From Bacilli bacterium (GTDB lineage: Bacteria > Bacillota_I > Bacilli_A > RF39 > UBA660): a DNA stretch of 40,700 nucleotides. A model generated the notes under the pieces. It searched no databases. It worked only from the letters and a program-made list of their open reading frames with translations, and was not told the origin of the DNA. The stretch lies in assembly GCA_017404555.1 (NCBI GenBank), contig JAFRCD010000002.1, positions 123,793 through 164,492 of the forward strand. Reading direction: 5' to 3'. The number at the start of each line of letters is the position of its first letter. Position 1 is the first letter of the stretch. Of the stretch, positions 1 to 8,011 are shown in pieces. Position numbers and translations under genes: made by a program.

Positions 1-653
1 GCATTATATTTAATGTTTAAGATATCAGCTAGAATTCTTTTACTACTAGTTTTACCATAACTACCAGTAATACCAATTACTTTTAAATGAGTCATACTAG
101 CTAATTTACTTTTAGCCTTTCTTCTAAAATGATAAAAGACTTGCTTTTCAATTGGAGTATTAATTAACTTAGCTAAGTATACAACAAAGTAATTGAAATA
201 ACTCATGAAAGTAAGTATAACTATTACTAACCAAACTGTTTTAGGATTATCAAAATCTAAAAACATAATTAGAATTGGTATTAAGTATAAAATACTAATC
301 GTCACTAATAATCTTTTGACTCTAGCTGTATAAACAAGAGGTTTTTTATTCTGATTCTTTCTTTCAATATTCATAATTGTAATAAAGCTCAAGATGTAAA
401 TAATCATTAGGATAAAGACCATTATATTGGTATAGACATGGTCTCCAGCAAACGTATAGTATGCATATAAACTAGTTATTAATGCTACAAGTTCAATATT
501 AAAGAACTCTTTAATATTCTTAAAAACCCATTTTAAATAACGATTATTCTCATTATATAAATTTTGTTGAAGCATGTGTAAAGCTCTGGTAGTCTTCTTA
601 ATTACTGCGATTAAGAATAAAAATATAAAAGCTAAATAGAATAGTCTAGTCAT
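1..653 (-). CDS. Membrane-linked Mur ligase family protein (MurF-like), N-terminal part
   Basis: This gene runs off the left edge, so only the first 217 codons are visible. The start is the ATG at 653, preceded by AGGAGG that overlaps the end of the upstream hydrolase gene. The first 170 or so residues hold about five hydrophobic segments and the phrase HMLQQNLYNENNRYLKW. A Mur-ligase P-loop, GITGSYGKTSSK, follows near residue 198. Mur ligases add amino acids to UDP-MurNAc peptides using ATP; MurF adds D-Ala-D-Ala. A membrane domain ahead of a MurF-type ligase is known to me from low-GC Gram-positives, but the substrate cannot be settled because the C-terminal two thirds are missing. It is probably co-transcribed with the hydrolase, whose stop lies one base upstream. 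Confidence 0.8.
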   Translation of the reverse strand, partial: MTRLFYLAFIFLFLIAVIKKTTRALHMLQQNLYNENNRYLKWVFKNIKEFFNIELVALITSLYAYYTFAGDHVYTNIMVFILMIIYILSFITIMNIERKNQNKKPLVYTARVKRLLVTISILYLIPILIMFLDFDNPKTVWLVIVILTFMSYFNYFVVYLAKLINTPIEKQVFYHFRRKAKSKLASMTHLKVIGITGSYGKTSSKRILADILNIKYN

Positions 654-654
654 A

Positions 655-1383
655 TTATTTACCTCCTAAAAAATTATTTAAGATACTAATTACTTGATTT
701 AAGTTTTCTAAATAAGCATAATGGGTTCCTGGTAGTACTATCAAAGCCGCATCTATCATTATTTTTTCTAAATCCTTAGCATATTTTAAAGGGGCTTCAG
801 TATCATTTTCACCCCAAATTAATAAAGTTGGTTCTTCTATTCTTCTAGCATATGGTGATAGGTCTTCATTAACAGTATTGACTAATATTTCTCTCATCAT
901 TGGTGAAGCTGCTTTATAATCACGAGAACCAATATACTTTTTCATGTATTCACCAATACCATTAAGACCTGGTAAAGTCTTTAGCTTCTTTAGTGTTTTA
1001 GTCTTTAGTGATAACTCTTTTACTTCCTTAAAACAAGGGCTACCAAATAAAACTAATTTCTCAATAACATGATCAGCACAATATCTAATAGCCACCCGGC
1101 CACCAAAGGAGTGCCCTATCACTGTTGGTTTATCAATTTTCAATTTCTTAATTAATTCTTCTAACATGTCGGAATAATCATCAACAGTCCAGGCTGTTTT
1201 TGGTTCACTACTTTCTCCAAAACCAGGAAAATCAATAATAGTAACGCGATGATTCTGAGAAAGGGGATCACCAATTGGTTTCATCATTTCAATATTTTGT
1301 CCCCAACCATGTAAAAGAATAACATCACTGCCTTCGCCATATTGTATGTAATTAATATCAGTTTCTTTAATATTAATTCTCAT
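655..1383 (-). CDS. Alpha/beta hydrolase
   Basis: The 242-residue protein has the full alpha/beta-hydrolase signature. There is an oxyanion-loop HGWG near residues 25-28, a nucleophile elbow GHSFGG (90-95, Ser92), an acid in IWGENDTEAP (Asp194) and a C-terminal catalytic histidine in GTHYAYLEN (His221). No signal peptide or membrane segment is visible, so it is likely cytoplasmic. The substrate cannot be deduced; the fold covers esterases, lipases and C-C hydrolases. It ends one base before the membrane Mur ligase, which suggests co-expression and a possible envelope-related role (inference). Translation starts at the ATG at 1383 with GGTGAT upstream. Confidence 0.85.
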   Translation of the reverse strand: MRINIKETDINYIQYGEGSDVILLHGWGQNIEMMKPIGDPLSQNHRVTIIDFPGFGESSEPKTAWTVDDYSDMLEELIKKLKIDKPTVIGHSFGGRVAIRYCADHVIEKLVLFGSPCFKEVKELSLKTKTLKKLKTLPGLNGIGEYMKKYIGSRDYKAASPMMREILVNTVNEDLSPYARRIEEPTLLIWGENDTEAPLKYAKDLEKIMIDAALIVLPGTHYAYLENLNQVISILNNFLGGK

Positions 1384-1398
1384 AATATCACCAATTTA

Positions 1399-1427
1399 AT
1401 TATAGCATTAAACCCAAAAGAAAACAA
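1399..1427 (-). promoter_or_regulatory. Promoter of the hydrolase/Mur ligase unit
   Basis: An extended -10, TGC-TATAAT, covers 1399-1407 on the minus strand. A -35-like TTGTTT lies at 1422-1427 with a 17-base spacer. The -35 lies inside the stem of the terminator of the upstream AAA+ gene. Confidence 0.6.
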
Positions 1428-1449
1428 TTAAATAGTTTTTAATTGTTTT
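1421..1449 (-). terminator. Intrinsic terminator of the Clp-type AAA+ gene
   Basis: Two perfect 12-base arms (1421-1432 and 1438-1449) enclose a 5-base loop and end in CTTTT on the minus strand. The stem overlaps the stop codon region of the gene ending at 1439. Confidence 0.65.
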
Positions 1450-2842
1450 TTAAATTTCCTCTTTTTAAAACCAAAACTTTATTTTGTTCTTTAGGTGACA
1501 ATCTTCTAATTTTCGAAATATTATCCATAGCAATTTGTCTATGAGTTTCATAAATATATTCACAAGAGTTAATCGCAGCTCTAATATCACCTAATTCTAA
1601 ATACTTATGTTCATAGAAAGCAGCATAACTGAAGGCCTTACGAATAATAGAATCACAGATATCCGGATTAGCACTATCTTCTCGATAATCTCTATTCTTG
1701 GAATTAGTTAATCTAATAAGTTCATGATTAATTTTATTAATTTCTGATTCATTATAACGGAACTTTACACCAATAAGATTAGAATATTTCTTATATGATT
1801 GCCTAATTATTTTATCTAAGATCTTCCCTTCAGGTTCTTTAATAGTAATCTTATCAAATCTTCTTTTGAAGGCAGGATCCTTTTCAAAGTTTTTATATTC
1901 TTCTTCGGTAGTAGCTCCTATTATTTTAACATCAGCTCTGTCAATATAAGGTTTAATAATATTGGCTACATCATTAGTACCAGTTCCTTTACCAGCACCA
2001 ATAACAGTATGAATCTCATCTAAGAATAAAATTACATCATCACGACTAGCTAATTCATCAAATAATCCTTTAGTATTTTCTTCTACCATACCAACAAATT
2101 TACAGCCGCTTATTAATTCAGTAGCACTAGTTTTTAAGATTTTCTTATTTTGTAAATATTTAGGAACTTCTCCCTTTTGAATACGATAAGCTAATTCTTC
2201 AACTAAAGCTGTTTTACCTACTCCCGATTTACCTAATATCATCGCACTATTATAGACAAGTGCTATTTCTAATTCTTTAATTTCTCTTTCTCTACCTACA
2301 GCAGGATTAGTTGGATAATTAACGTTAGTTAAATCTTTAGTATATGTCTTAATTGATGAAGTAGGTTTAGTTACTGTTGATCTTTTTTCTTCTAAAGAAT
2401 CTTTTTTACTCTTCATCTCTATATCATTATTATCTGTTGTGACAAAACTAATAGTATCATCTTTTATATTAGGAGCGGCATTTTCTAAATACTTCCAATA
2501 TAAACTAGTTATTTCTTCATCATCTTTAAAATCAGAATTAAAAACAGAAAAATAAAGTAAAGAATATATTTTTCGATCATTATAATCTTCTTTAGCAATA
2601 ACTAAATTAATTAGATTTATCATTTGTTCTCTAGTAAGATCAAATGAAAAGCGAAGAAGAAATTCTGTTTCTTGTCCTTCTTTAGGAGTATCGAAATTAG
2701 CAATTATTCTATAATCATCATCAGAAAACTTAACTCCCAATAAGTGTCTACCAGTAATTTCTTCACTTCCAAATTTTTCTTGTGCTTCTTTTTCATTATA
2801 ATCATTCCAAAAGTAGTCTATTACTTTTTGATTAGTTTTCAT
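1439..2842 (-). CDS. Single-ring ClpA/ClpB-type AAA+ ATPase
   Basis: The 467-residue protein has one AAA+ module that reads like the first ring (D1) of ClpA/ClpB/ClpC. Walker A is GKSGVGKT (204-211), Walker B is ILFLDE (271-276), followed by HTVIGAGKGTGTND, sensor-1 is IIGATT (307-312) and the arginine finger is in RRFD (327-330). The phrase NPAVGRE (179-185) is the usual entry to D1. Residues 1-160 do not look like the Clp repeat N-domain and I do not recognise them. The second ring and the ClpP-binding loop are absent, and the C-terminus ends shortly after the D1 small domain. Complete Clp chaperones are 700-870 residues, so this is a derived or specialised unfoldase-like ATPase with unknown partner. 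It is monocistronic, with its own promoter and terminator. Confidence 0.8.
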   Translation of the reverse strand: MKTNQKVIDYFWNDYNEKEAQEKFGSEEITGRHLLGVKFSDDDYRIIANFDTPKEGQETEFLLRFSFDLTREQMINLINLVIAKEDYNDRKIYSLLYFSVFNSDFKDDEEITSLYWKYLENAAPNIKDDTISFVTTDNNDIEMKSKKDSLEEKRSTVTKPTSSIKTYTKDLTNVNYPTNPAVGREREIKELEIALVYNSAMILGKSGVGKTALVEELAYRIQKGEVPKYLQNKKILKTSATELISGCKFVGMVEENTKGLFDELASRDDVILFLDEIHTVIGAGKGTGTNDVANIIKPYIDRADVKIIGATTEEEYKNFEKDPAFKRRFDKITIKEPEGKILDKIIRQSYKKYSNLIGVKFRYNESEINKINHELIRLTNSKNRDYREDSANPDICDSIIRKAFSYAAFYEHKYLELGDIRAAINSCEYIYETHRQIAMDNISKIRRLSPKEQNKVLVLKRGNLKNN

Positions 2843-2868
2843 ATTACCACCACCAAATAGTGCTTTGT

Positions 2869-2897
2869 ATTATAATACACGAACCATAAAAAAACAA
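2869..2897 (-). promoter_or_regulatory. Promoter of the Clp-type AAA+ gene
   Basis: A perfect TATAAT lies at 2869-2874 and TTGTTT at 2892-2897, 17 bases apart on the minus strand. The -35 falls within the rbfA terminator stem. Confidence 0.6.
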
Positions 2898-2915
2898 GAC
2901 TAATTAGTCTTGTTT
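2888..2915 (-). terminator. Terminator of the rimP-rbfA operon
   Basis: A perfect 24-base palindrome at 2892-2915 (arm AAACAAGACTAA) is followed by seven T on the minus strand. It includes the last rbfA codons and its TAG stop. Confidence 0.8.
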
Positions 2916-3244
2916 ATCTCTTTTATCTTTTCTTCAATACGATTACCATATTCAATTGAATCATCGTAGAAGAATCTTAGTTCTGGAGTATGTCTAATTT
3001 CAATTCTATCAGCTAATAATTTACGAATATATTTACTAGCTTCATTTAAGGCTTTCAAAGTAGAGTTTTTCTTTTCATCATCTAAGACTGTAAAATATAC
3101 TTTGGCATAAGATAAATCATTAGTAACTGTTACTTTAGTTATAGTAACAAATTTAATATCTTCATCTTTTATTTCTTCTGCTAGTATTTTACTTATTTCT
3201 TCCATATAAGTATGATTTAATCTTTCTATTCTAATACTACTCAT
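2900..3244 (-). CDS. rbfA: Ribosome-binding factor A
   Basis: The 114-residue protein matches RbfA in length and sequence. It has the N-terminal RIERLNHTYMEEISKILAEE helix, VTITKVTVTNDLSYAKVYFTV in the KH-like core, and the conserved RHTPELRFFYDDS near the C-terminus. RbfA binds the 30S precursor and helps mature the 5' end of 16S rRNA. It is the last gene of the rimP-nusA-ylxR-infB-rbfA operon, two bases after infB, and its end forms part of the operon terminator. Confidence 0.95.
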   Translation of the reverse strand: MSSIRIERLNHTYMEEISKILAEEIKDEDIKFVTITKVTVTNDLSYAKVYFTVLDDEKKNSTLKALNEASKYIRKLLADRIEIRHTPELRFFYDDSIEYGNRIEEKIKEINKTN

Positions 3245-3246
3245 AC

Positions 3247-5379
3247 TTACCTCTTAATCTCTACTAATTCATAAATTTCAATATTATCGCCAACTTTATA
3301 GTCTTGACAATTCTCTAGTGTAATACCGCAATCCATACCCTTTTTAGCTTCTTTGGCTTCGTCTTGTCCTTTTTGTAGAGTATTTACTTTACCAGTATAG
3401 ACAACTATATCGTCTCTGATAATTCGTGCTAGAGAAGTATTCTTAACATAACCTTCTGTAACATGACAACCAGCAATTAGACCTACTTTAGAGAACTTAA
3501 ATAATTGTCTTATCTCTAAGTTACCAACTACTTTTTCTTCATATTCTGGATCTAACATACCTTTCATAGCATCTTCCATATCTTCAACTAATTTATAAAT
3601 AATATCATAGTTTTTGATACTGACACCATATTCTTTAGCAATATCCATAGTTTTGGCATTAGCTCTAACATTAAAGCCAATAATCATAGCTTGTGATGCT
3701 TGTGCTAAGACAACATCACTTTCAGTAATAGCTCCAACGGCACTACGAACGACATTAACTTTAACACCATCAATATCTATTTTTTCTAAAGCACTTTTAA
3801 CAGCTTCACTACTACCATTAACATCAGCTTTAATGATGACATTTATTTCTTTAATTCCCTCTTTAATCTTACCAAACAATTCTTCTAAACTCATACCACT
3901 GAAATTACTATCTTCTTCTTTAGCTCTTATTTTTCTTTCTTCAGCAATAGCTTTTCCTTGTTTTTCAGTTTCAAATGCCATAAATTTATCACCGGCAGCA
4001 GGCACTTCGGATAGGCCGGTTATTTCTACTGGTGTTGAAGGAGCTGCTGTCGCAATGTTTTCTCCCTTATCATTCTTTAATGTTCGTACTTTTCCATAAC
4101 TAGTTCCTACAACAATTGGATCTCCTAATCGTAGTGTTCCATTTTGAATTAACAAAGTAGCTACACAGCCAGTAGTTTTATCTTTTTTACTTTCGATAAC
4201 AACACCACTTGCATATCTATTAGGATTAGCTTTTAATTCACTCATTGAAGCTACTAAAAGAATATTTTCTAGTAATTCTTTAACGCCATCGCCTTTTTTA
4301 GCTGAAATCTTATTAACAATAACATCTCCTCCCCATTCTTCAGGAGTAAGACCATTATTAGATAAATCTCCCATTATTTTATCAATGTTTTTAGCTGCGC
4401 CTTCTTTATCAATTTTATTAATAGCAACTATAATTGGTACTTTAGCAGCTTTAGCATGATCAATAGCTTCAACTGTTTGAGGCATAATACCATCATCAGC
4501 CGCTATAATAATTACGATAATATCTGTGCATGACGCACCACGAGCACGCATAGCTGTGAATGCAGCATGACCAGGTGTATCAATAAAAGTAATATCTTTA
4601 TCGTCACACTTAACAGAATAAGCGCCAATAGCCTGAGTTATTCCTCCAGCTTCTCCTTCAGCAACACTAGTTTTCCTAATAGTATCTAAAAGAGTAGTTT
4701 TACCATGATCAACATGACCCATAATAGTAACAACTGGAGCTCTCTCAACTAAATTCTTTTCATCTTCTTCAATTTCAAAGTTTTCAAAGTCACTGATATC
4801 GACACTTTCTTCTTTCTTTAAAGTTTTATTATAATCAGTAACAACTATTTCTGCAGTATCGAAATCAATAGTCTGATTTTGATTAGCCATTACTCCTAAA
4901 CCAATTAGCTTTTTAATTATTTCATTAGCGTTAACACCTAATTTATTAGCTAAATCAGCTACTGTCATTTTACTATTATAAACAATGATATTTTCATCAT
5001 CTTTTTTCTCATTACTTTGAAGTTTTTCACGATGCTTATATAAACTCTTTTTTTGTTTTAAAAACTCTTTAGTATTTTCTTTATTCTTAGCTGGTCTTTT
5101 CTTAACTTTTTTAATACTATTATCTTCATCTAAATCAATATTAGTTTCTTCAGCTAATTCAACTGCTTTATCATAAACTTGTTCTTCTTCTGTTTCTTCT
5201 ACTTCTTCTTCCTCTTCTTCGGTACTACTATTGATTTCATTATCAAGTAAGATTATATCTTCATCAGATAATTCAGTATTTTCATCTTCATATGCAATAC
5301 TTAATTTATCACAAAGAGCTTTTATCTCATCAATGCTTTTATTAACATCTAACGCATAATCAGCAAGATTCATCATCAT
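3247..5379 (-). CDS. infB: Translation initiation factor IF-2
   Basis: The 710-residue protein delivers initiator fMet-tRNA to the ribosome and hydrolyses GTP. G1 is GHVDHGKTT (221-229), with DTPGH and NKID motifs following. A small IF2-N domain (about 137-190) precedes the G domain and the C-terminal beta-barrel domains are complete. The first 70 residues include a very acidic stretch of glutamates, then a lysine-rich linker. Three ATG codons in a row (5379, 5376, 5373) follow AGAGGTGA, so the start is uncertain by two codons. It follows ylxR with a 14-base gap; the L7Ae-like ylxQ gene often found between them is absent. Confidence 0.97.
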   Translation of the reverse strand: MMMNLADYALDVNKSIDEIKALCDKLSIAYEDENTELSDEDIILLDNEINSSTEEEEEEVEETEEEQVYDKAVELAEETNIDLDEDNSIKKVKKRPAKNKENTKEFLKQKKSLYKHREKLQSNEKKDDENIIVYNSKMTVADLANKLGVNANEIIKKLIGLGVMANQNQTIDFDTAEIVVTDYNKTLKKEESVDISDFENFEIEEDEKNLVERAPVVTIMGHVDHGKTTLLDTIRKTSVAEGEAGGITQAIGAYSVKCDDKDITFIDTPGHAAFTAMRARGASCTDIIVIIIAADDGIMPQTVEAIDHAKAAKVPIIVAINKIDKEGAAKNIDKIMGDLSNNGLTPEEWGGDVIVNKISAKKGDGVKELLENILLVASMSELKANPNRYASGVVIESKKDKTTGCVATLLIQNGTLRLGDPIVVGTSYGKVRTLKNDKGENIATAAPSTPVEITGLSEVPAAGDKFMAFETEKQGKAIAEERKIRAKEEDSNFSGMSLEELFGKIKEGIKEINVIIKADVNGSSEAVKSALEKIDIDGVKVNVVRSAVGAITESDVVLAQASQAMIIGFNVRANAKTMDIAKEYGVSIKNYDIIYKLVEDMEDAMKGMLDPEYEEKVVGNLEIRQLFKFSKVGLIAGCHVTEGYVKNTSLARIIRDDIVVYTGKVNTLQKGQDEAKEAKKGMDCGITLENCQDYKVGDNIEIYELVEIKR

Positions 5380-5393
5380 TTATCACCTCTTTC

Positions 5394-5657
5394 TTAAGAT
5401 TTTACTATTTCTTCTATTTCTTCATATACTCTCTCTTCTATTGTACTCTCTAATTTCTTTTCTAGAACTTTACTTTTTCGAGCTTGTTTTAGAACCTCTA
5501 AATCTTTTTTTATATAAACTCCTCTTCCATTAGCTCTGGAAGTAGGATCAGCAAAGACTTCTCCCTCTTTATTCTTAACAATTCTAATTAGTTCTGCTTT
5601 AGGTAGTTTTTCTAAGGTTACCACACAAGTCCGCATTGGTATTTTCCTTGTCTTCAT
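5394..5657 (-). CDS. ylxR: YlxR/RnpM family RNA-binding protein
   Basis: This 87-residue basic protein matches the YlxR (DUF448) family. It has MRTCVVTLEKLPKAELIRIV near the N-terminus and SRANGRGVYI further on. The Bacillus homologue (RnpM) binds RNA and modulates RNase P. It is in the standard place between nusA and infB. The start at 5657 has a GGAGGA ribosome binding site. The cysteine pair often seen at the N-terminus is reduced to a single Cys here. Confidence 0.9.
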   Translation of the reverse strand: MKTRKIPMRTCVVTLEKLPKAELIRIVKNKEGEVFADPTSRANGRGVYIKKDLEVLKQARKSKVLEKKLESTIEERVYEEIEEIVKS

Positions 5658-5666
5658 AACTCCTCC

Positions 5667-6818
5667 TTATTCTTCATTACGAATATTGATACCGAATTCT
5701 TGAGCTTGTTCTGGAGTCTTAATATCAATGCGATATTTAGTTAATCTACTAGCTAAACGAGCATTCTGTCCTTTTTTACCAATTGCTAAAGAGAAGTTAT
5801 CTCCCTCAGCAATAACAATTGCTTCTCCTTTTTTAGGATCAGTAACTAGAACAGTTAAATTCTTAGCTGGTGACAAAGCATTTTCAATAAAGACTGCTGG
5901 ATCACTATCGTATTTAACAACATCTATTTTTTCACCATGTAATTCTTCAATAATACGAGCAATTCTACTTCCTTTTTCACCAATACAAGCACCAATTGGA
6001 TCAACATTATTTTTCTCTGACATAACGGCAATCTTACTACGAACACCTGGTTCACGAGCTACTGAATATAATAAGATACTACCATCTACTAGTTCTGGTA
6101 TTTCAGATTCAAATAATCTCTTAACAAAACCATAATGACTTCTAGATAGTAAGATTAGCATTCCTCTTTTGTTATTATCTACTTTAGTAACATATACTTT
6201 TATTTGTGAACCCATTTCAATTTTTTCACCAGGGATACAATCTTTCTTAGGAAGAATTCCATTACATCTTCCCAAATCAATAAAGTAATTATCACTATCT
6301 TCTAAGGCAACTGTTCCTACTAACATTTCGCCTTCTTTATCACCAAATTCATCCATAATAGAAGTTCTTTCAGCTTCTCTAATCTTTTGAACAACTACTT
6401 GCTTAGCAGTTGAAGCTGCAACTCTTCCAAAGTCTTTTGGAGTTACTTCAGTATCAATCGTATCTCCTACTTTTAATTTTTTATCTTGTTTTTTAGCATC
6501 ACTTAATTTAATCTCTGTTTCCGGATTAAAGTATGATAATTTTTCCTTTTCTTCTTCATCTTCAATATTAGCAATTTTCTCTTCATATTCCTCTTTAGAA
6601 ATCTTATCATCTTCTACTACTGTTAAATAAGAATAAACTTTAATATCTCCAGTTTCTCTATCAATTAATACTTTAACATTAGTCTTTGACTTAAAATTCT
6701 TTTTATAAGCAGATGTTAAAGCTAGTTCCATAGCATCATAAACGATTTCTGGATCAATATTCTTTTCTTTAACAATATTATCAACAGCTGCTAAAAACTC
6801 TTTACCACTACCGTTCAT
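5667..6818 (-). CDS. nusA: Transcription termination/antitermination factor NusA
   Basis: The 383-residue protein has the short Firmicutes form of NusA, without the C-terminal acidic repeats of enterobacteria. It contains the RNA-polymerase-binding N-terminal domain (1-125), an S1 domain (about 130-200), KH1 with GACIGEKGSRIARI and KH2 with LAIGKKGQNARLASRL. NusA binds RNA polymerase and modulates pausing and intrinsic termination, which matters for the two T-box leaders in this window. Its start overlaps the end of rimP by 11 bases with GGAGGACAAA upstream of the ATG, indicating translational coupling. Confidence 0.96.
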   Translation of the reverse strand: MNGSGKEFLAAVDNIVKEKNIDPEIVYDAMELALTSAYKKNFKSKTNVKVLIDRETGDIKVYSYLTVVEDDKISKEEYEEKIANIEDEEEKEKLSYFNPETEIKLSDAKKQDKKLKVGDTIDTEVTPKDFGRVAASTAKQVVVQKIREAERTSIMDEFGDKEGEMLVGTVALEDSDNYFIDLGRCNGILPKKDCIPGEKIEMGSQIKVYVTKVDNNKRGMLILLSRSHYGFVKRLFESEIPELVDGSILLYSVAREPGVRSKIAVMSEKNNVDPIGACIGEKGSRIARIIEELHGEKIDVVKYDSDPAVFIENALSPAKNLTVLVTDPKKGEAIVIAEGDNFSLAIGKKGQNARLASRLTKYRIDIKTPEQAQEFGINIRNEE

Positions 6819-7077
6819 TTTGTCCTCCTTTTTCTTTTGAATAAATATCTAATTCATCAATATCTTTTAATAAATCAGTCTTATCTAATTCTTCATTAAT
6901 AATTCTACTAGCATCAGTAATTCTATTTAAATCAATTACTCCTTCACTATCAAGTTCAATGTTTAAAACATATTTACCTTCTTTTTTTTCTTTAAAGATA
7001 GCACTTACTTGCAAATTATCATCTTTAATTAGATTATTAACTATTGTCTCTACTTCTTTTTCCACTTCATCCTCCAT
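6808..7077 (-). CDS. rimP: Short RimP-like ribosome maturation factor
   Basis: The 89-residue product resembles the N-terminal alpha/beta domain of RimP, including the DLNRITDASRIINEELDK segment. RimP assists 30S assembly. Typical RimP has about 150 residues with an SH3-like C-terminal domain, which is missing here; the reading frame simply ends in KGGQNER and overlaps nusA. The gene is first in the operon, as expected for rimP. The start is doubtful. The ATG at 7077 has no upstream Shine-Dalgarno, while GGAGG at 7071-7075 sits five bases before an in-frame GTG at 7065, which I consider at least as likely. The call rests on position plus partial similarity. Confidence 0.72.
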   Translation of the reverse strand: MEDEVEKEVETIVNNLIKDDNLQVSAIFKEKKEGKYVLNIELDSEGVIDLNRITDASRIINEELDKTDLLKDIDELDIYSKEKGGQNER

Positions 7078-7091
7078 TTATAAAATTTAAA

Positions 7092-7111
7092 GAGTGGAAA
7101 CGCTTCCACTC
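7092..7111 (-). promoter_or_regulatory. Leader hairpin of the rimP-nusA operon
   Basis: An 8-base perfect inverted repeat (GAGTGGAA / TTCCACTC) with a 4-base loop lies between the predicted transcription start near 7118 and rimP. An AT-rich stretch follows, but no clean T-run. It could be an mRNA-stabilising stem, a weak attenuator or a protein-binding site. Confidence 0.5.
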
Positions 7112-7124
7112 CATGTCTGCACTT

Positions 7125-7153
7125 ATTATAGCAAAGATACTCTTATTAAGCAA
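7125..7153 (-). promoter_or_regulatory. Promoter of the rimP-nusA-ylxR-infB-rbfA operon
   Basis: A perfect TATAAT (7125-7130) and a weak -35 TTGCTT (7148-7153) are spaced by 17 bases on the minus strand. Confidence 0.55.
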
Positions 7154-7159
7154 ACATTT

Positions 7160-7189
7160 TTGTTATTTTTTCTTTATTTATGATATACT
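7160..7189 (+). promoter_or_regulatory. Promoter of the CPBP protease gene
   Basis: A plus-strand extended -10, TGA-TATACT, ends at 7189. TTGTTA at 7160-7165 lies 18 bases upstream of the hexamer. It overlaps the upstream edge of the divergent rimP promoter region. Confidence 0.55.
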
Positions 7190-7214
7190 TTATTAGTAGT
7201 ATAAAGGAGTTAAT

Positions 7215-7967
7215 ATGGAAGATATTCTAAGCGTTATTTTTATAGTTATTATTTTGGGATTGGTTATTTACTATTTTGATAAGAAAAAAGATATTTTACT
7301 TAAGAATATCTTTAAAGGGGTTTTAGTCTTTTTCCTATTCTATTTTAGTAGTGTCTTTGCGAAAATACCAATGCTCATCTTTAACATTAAATATAATAAA
7401 AGTACTAGTCCTTATTTAAGTATCTTTTCTAATACTTGTTTAGCAATTGTTCTTATTCTTATGTATCGAAAAGAACTTCTTAAAGAGTTTAAAAAATTTA
7501 AAGACAAGTTTAGTGATAATATGGATGTTGGTTTTAGATACTGGATGATTGGTTTAGTAATTATGATGGTCTCTAATATTCTAATAAGTGCTTTTGTTAC
7601 TAAAAACCAAGCTACTAATGAACAATTAGTCCAAGATATGATAAAAAGGATTCCTATTATTATGATTATTAATGCCGGAATTATTGCTCCATTTGTAGAA
7701 GAAATTACTTTTAGAAAGTGTTTTAAAAACATCTTTAAGAACAAATGGTTATTCTTAATTATCTCTTCTTTAGTATTTGGTTCACTACATGTTTTACCTG
7801 GTATCTTTGATGGTGCTAGTATTAGAGAAATATTCTTTCTTCTTCCTTATTCAGCTTTAGGATTTGTTTTTGCACTAATGTATTACGATACTGATACTGT
7901 CTTTACATCTTATACTATGCATGTAATTCATAATACTATTTTAATAATCTTATCGATTTTAAAATAG
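7215..7967 (+). CDS. CPBP family intramembrane metalloprotease
   Basis: This 250-residue membrane protein has about seven hydrophobic segments and the CPBP (CAAX protease / bacteriocin-processing, formerly Abi) motifs. These are EExxxR as EEITFRK (Glu162, Glu163, Arg167), the histidine in SLHVLPG (His192) and the HxxN pair near the end (His236, Asn240). These residues place the active site within the membrane. Bacterial members act in peptide processing, bacteriocin self-immunity or protein anchoring; nothing nearby identifies the substrate. AAAGGAG lies seven bases before the ATG. It starts a two-gene plus-strand island with the metallophosphoesterase, which also has its own promoter. Confidence 0.88.
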   Translation: MEDILSVIFIVIILGLVIYYFDKKKDILLKNIFKGVLVFFLFYFSSVFAKIPMLIFNIKYNKSTSPYLSIFSNTCLAIVLILMYRKELLKEFKKFKDKFSDNMDVGFRYWMIGLVIMMVSNILISAFVTKNQATNEQLVQDMIKRIPIIMIINAGIIAPFVEEITFRKCFKNIFKNKWLFLIISSLVFGSLHVLPGIFDGASIREIFFLLPYSALGFVFALMYYDTDTVFTSYTMHVIHNTILIILSILK

Positions 7968-7987
7968 TTTTTTTTATGGGGAAAATT

Positions 7988-7996
7988 TGCTATAAT
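7988..7996 (+). promoter_or_regulatory. Extended -10 promoter of the metallophosphoesterase gene
   Basis: TGC-TATAAT is a perfect extended -10 on the plus strand. Transcription from here would begin near 8003, after the ATG at 7976, so the downstream ATG at 8012 must be the start used on that transcript. Confidence 0.65.
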
Positions 7997-8011
7997 ATAA
8001 TTGGTGATGAT

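Noticed and set aside
3614-4099. Plus-strand open frame of 161 codons
   Set aside because: It lies wholly opposite infB and its Leu/Ser/Thr-rich translation is the mirror of IF-2 codons; there is no ribosome binding site.
7976-8011. Upstream ATG of the phosphoesterase frame (12 extra codons)
   Set aside because: The extra stretch contains the TGC-TATAAT promoter and has no SD; ATG at 8012 has GGTGAT.
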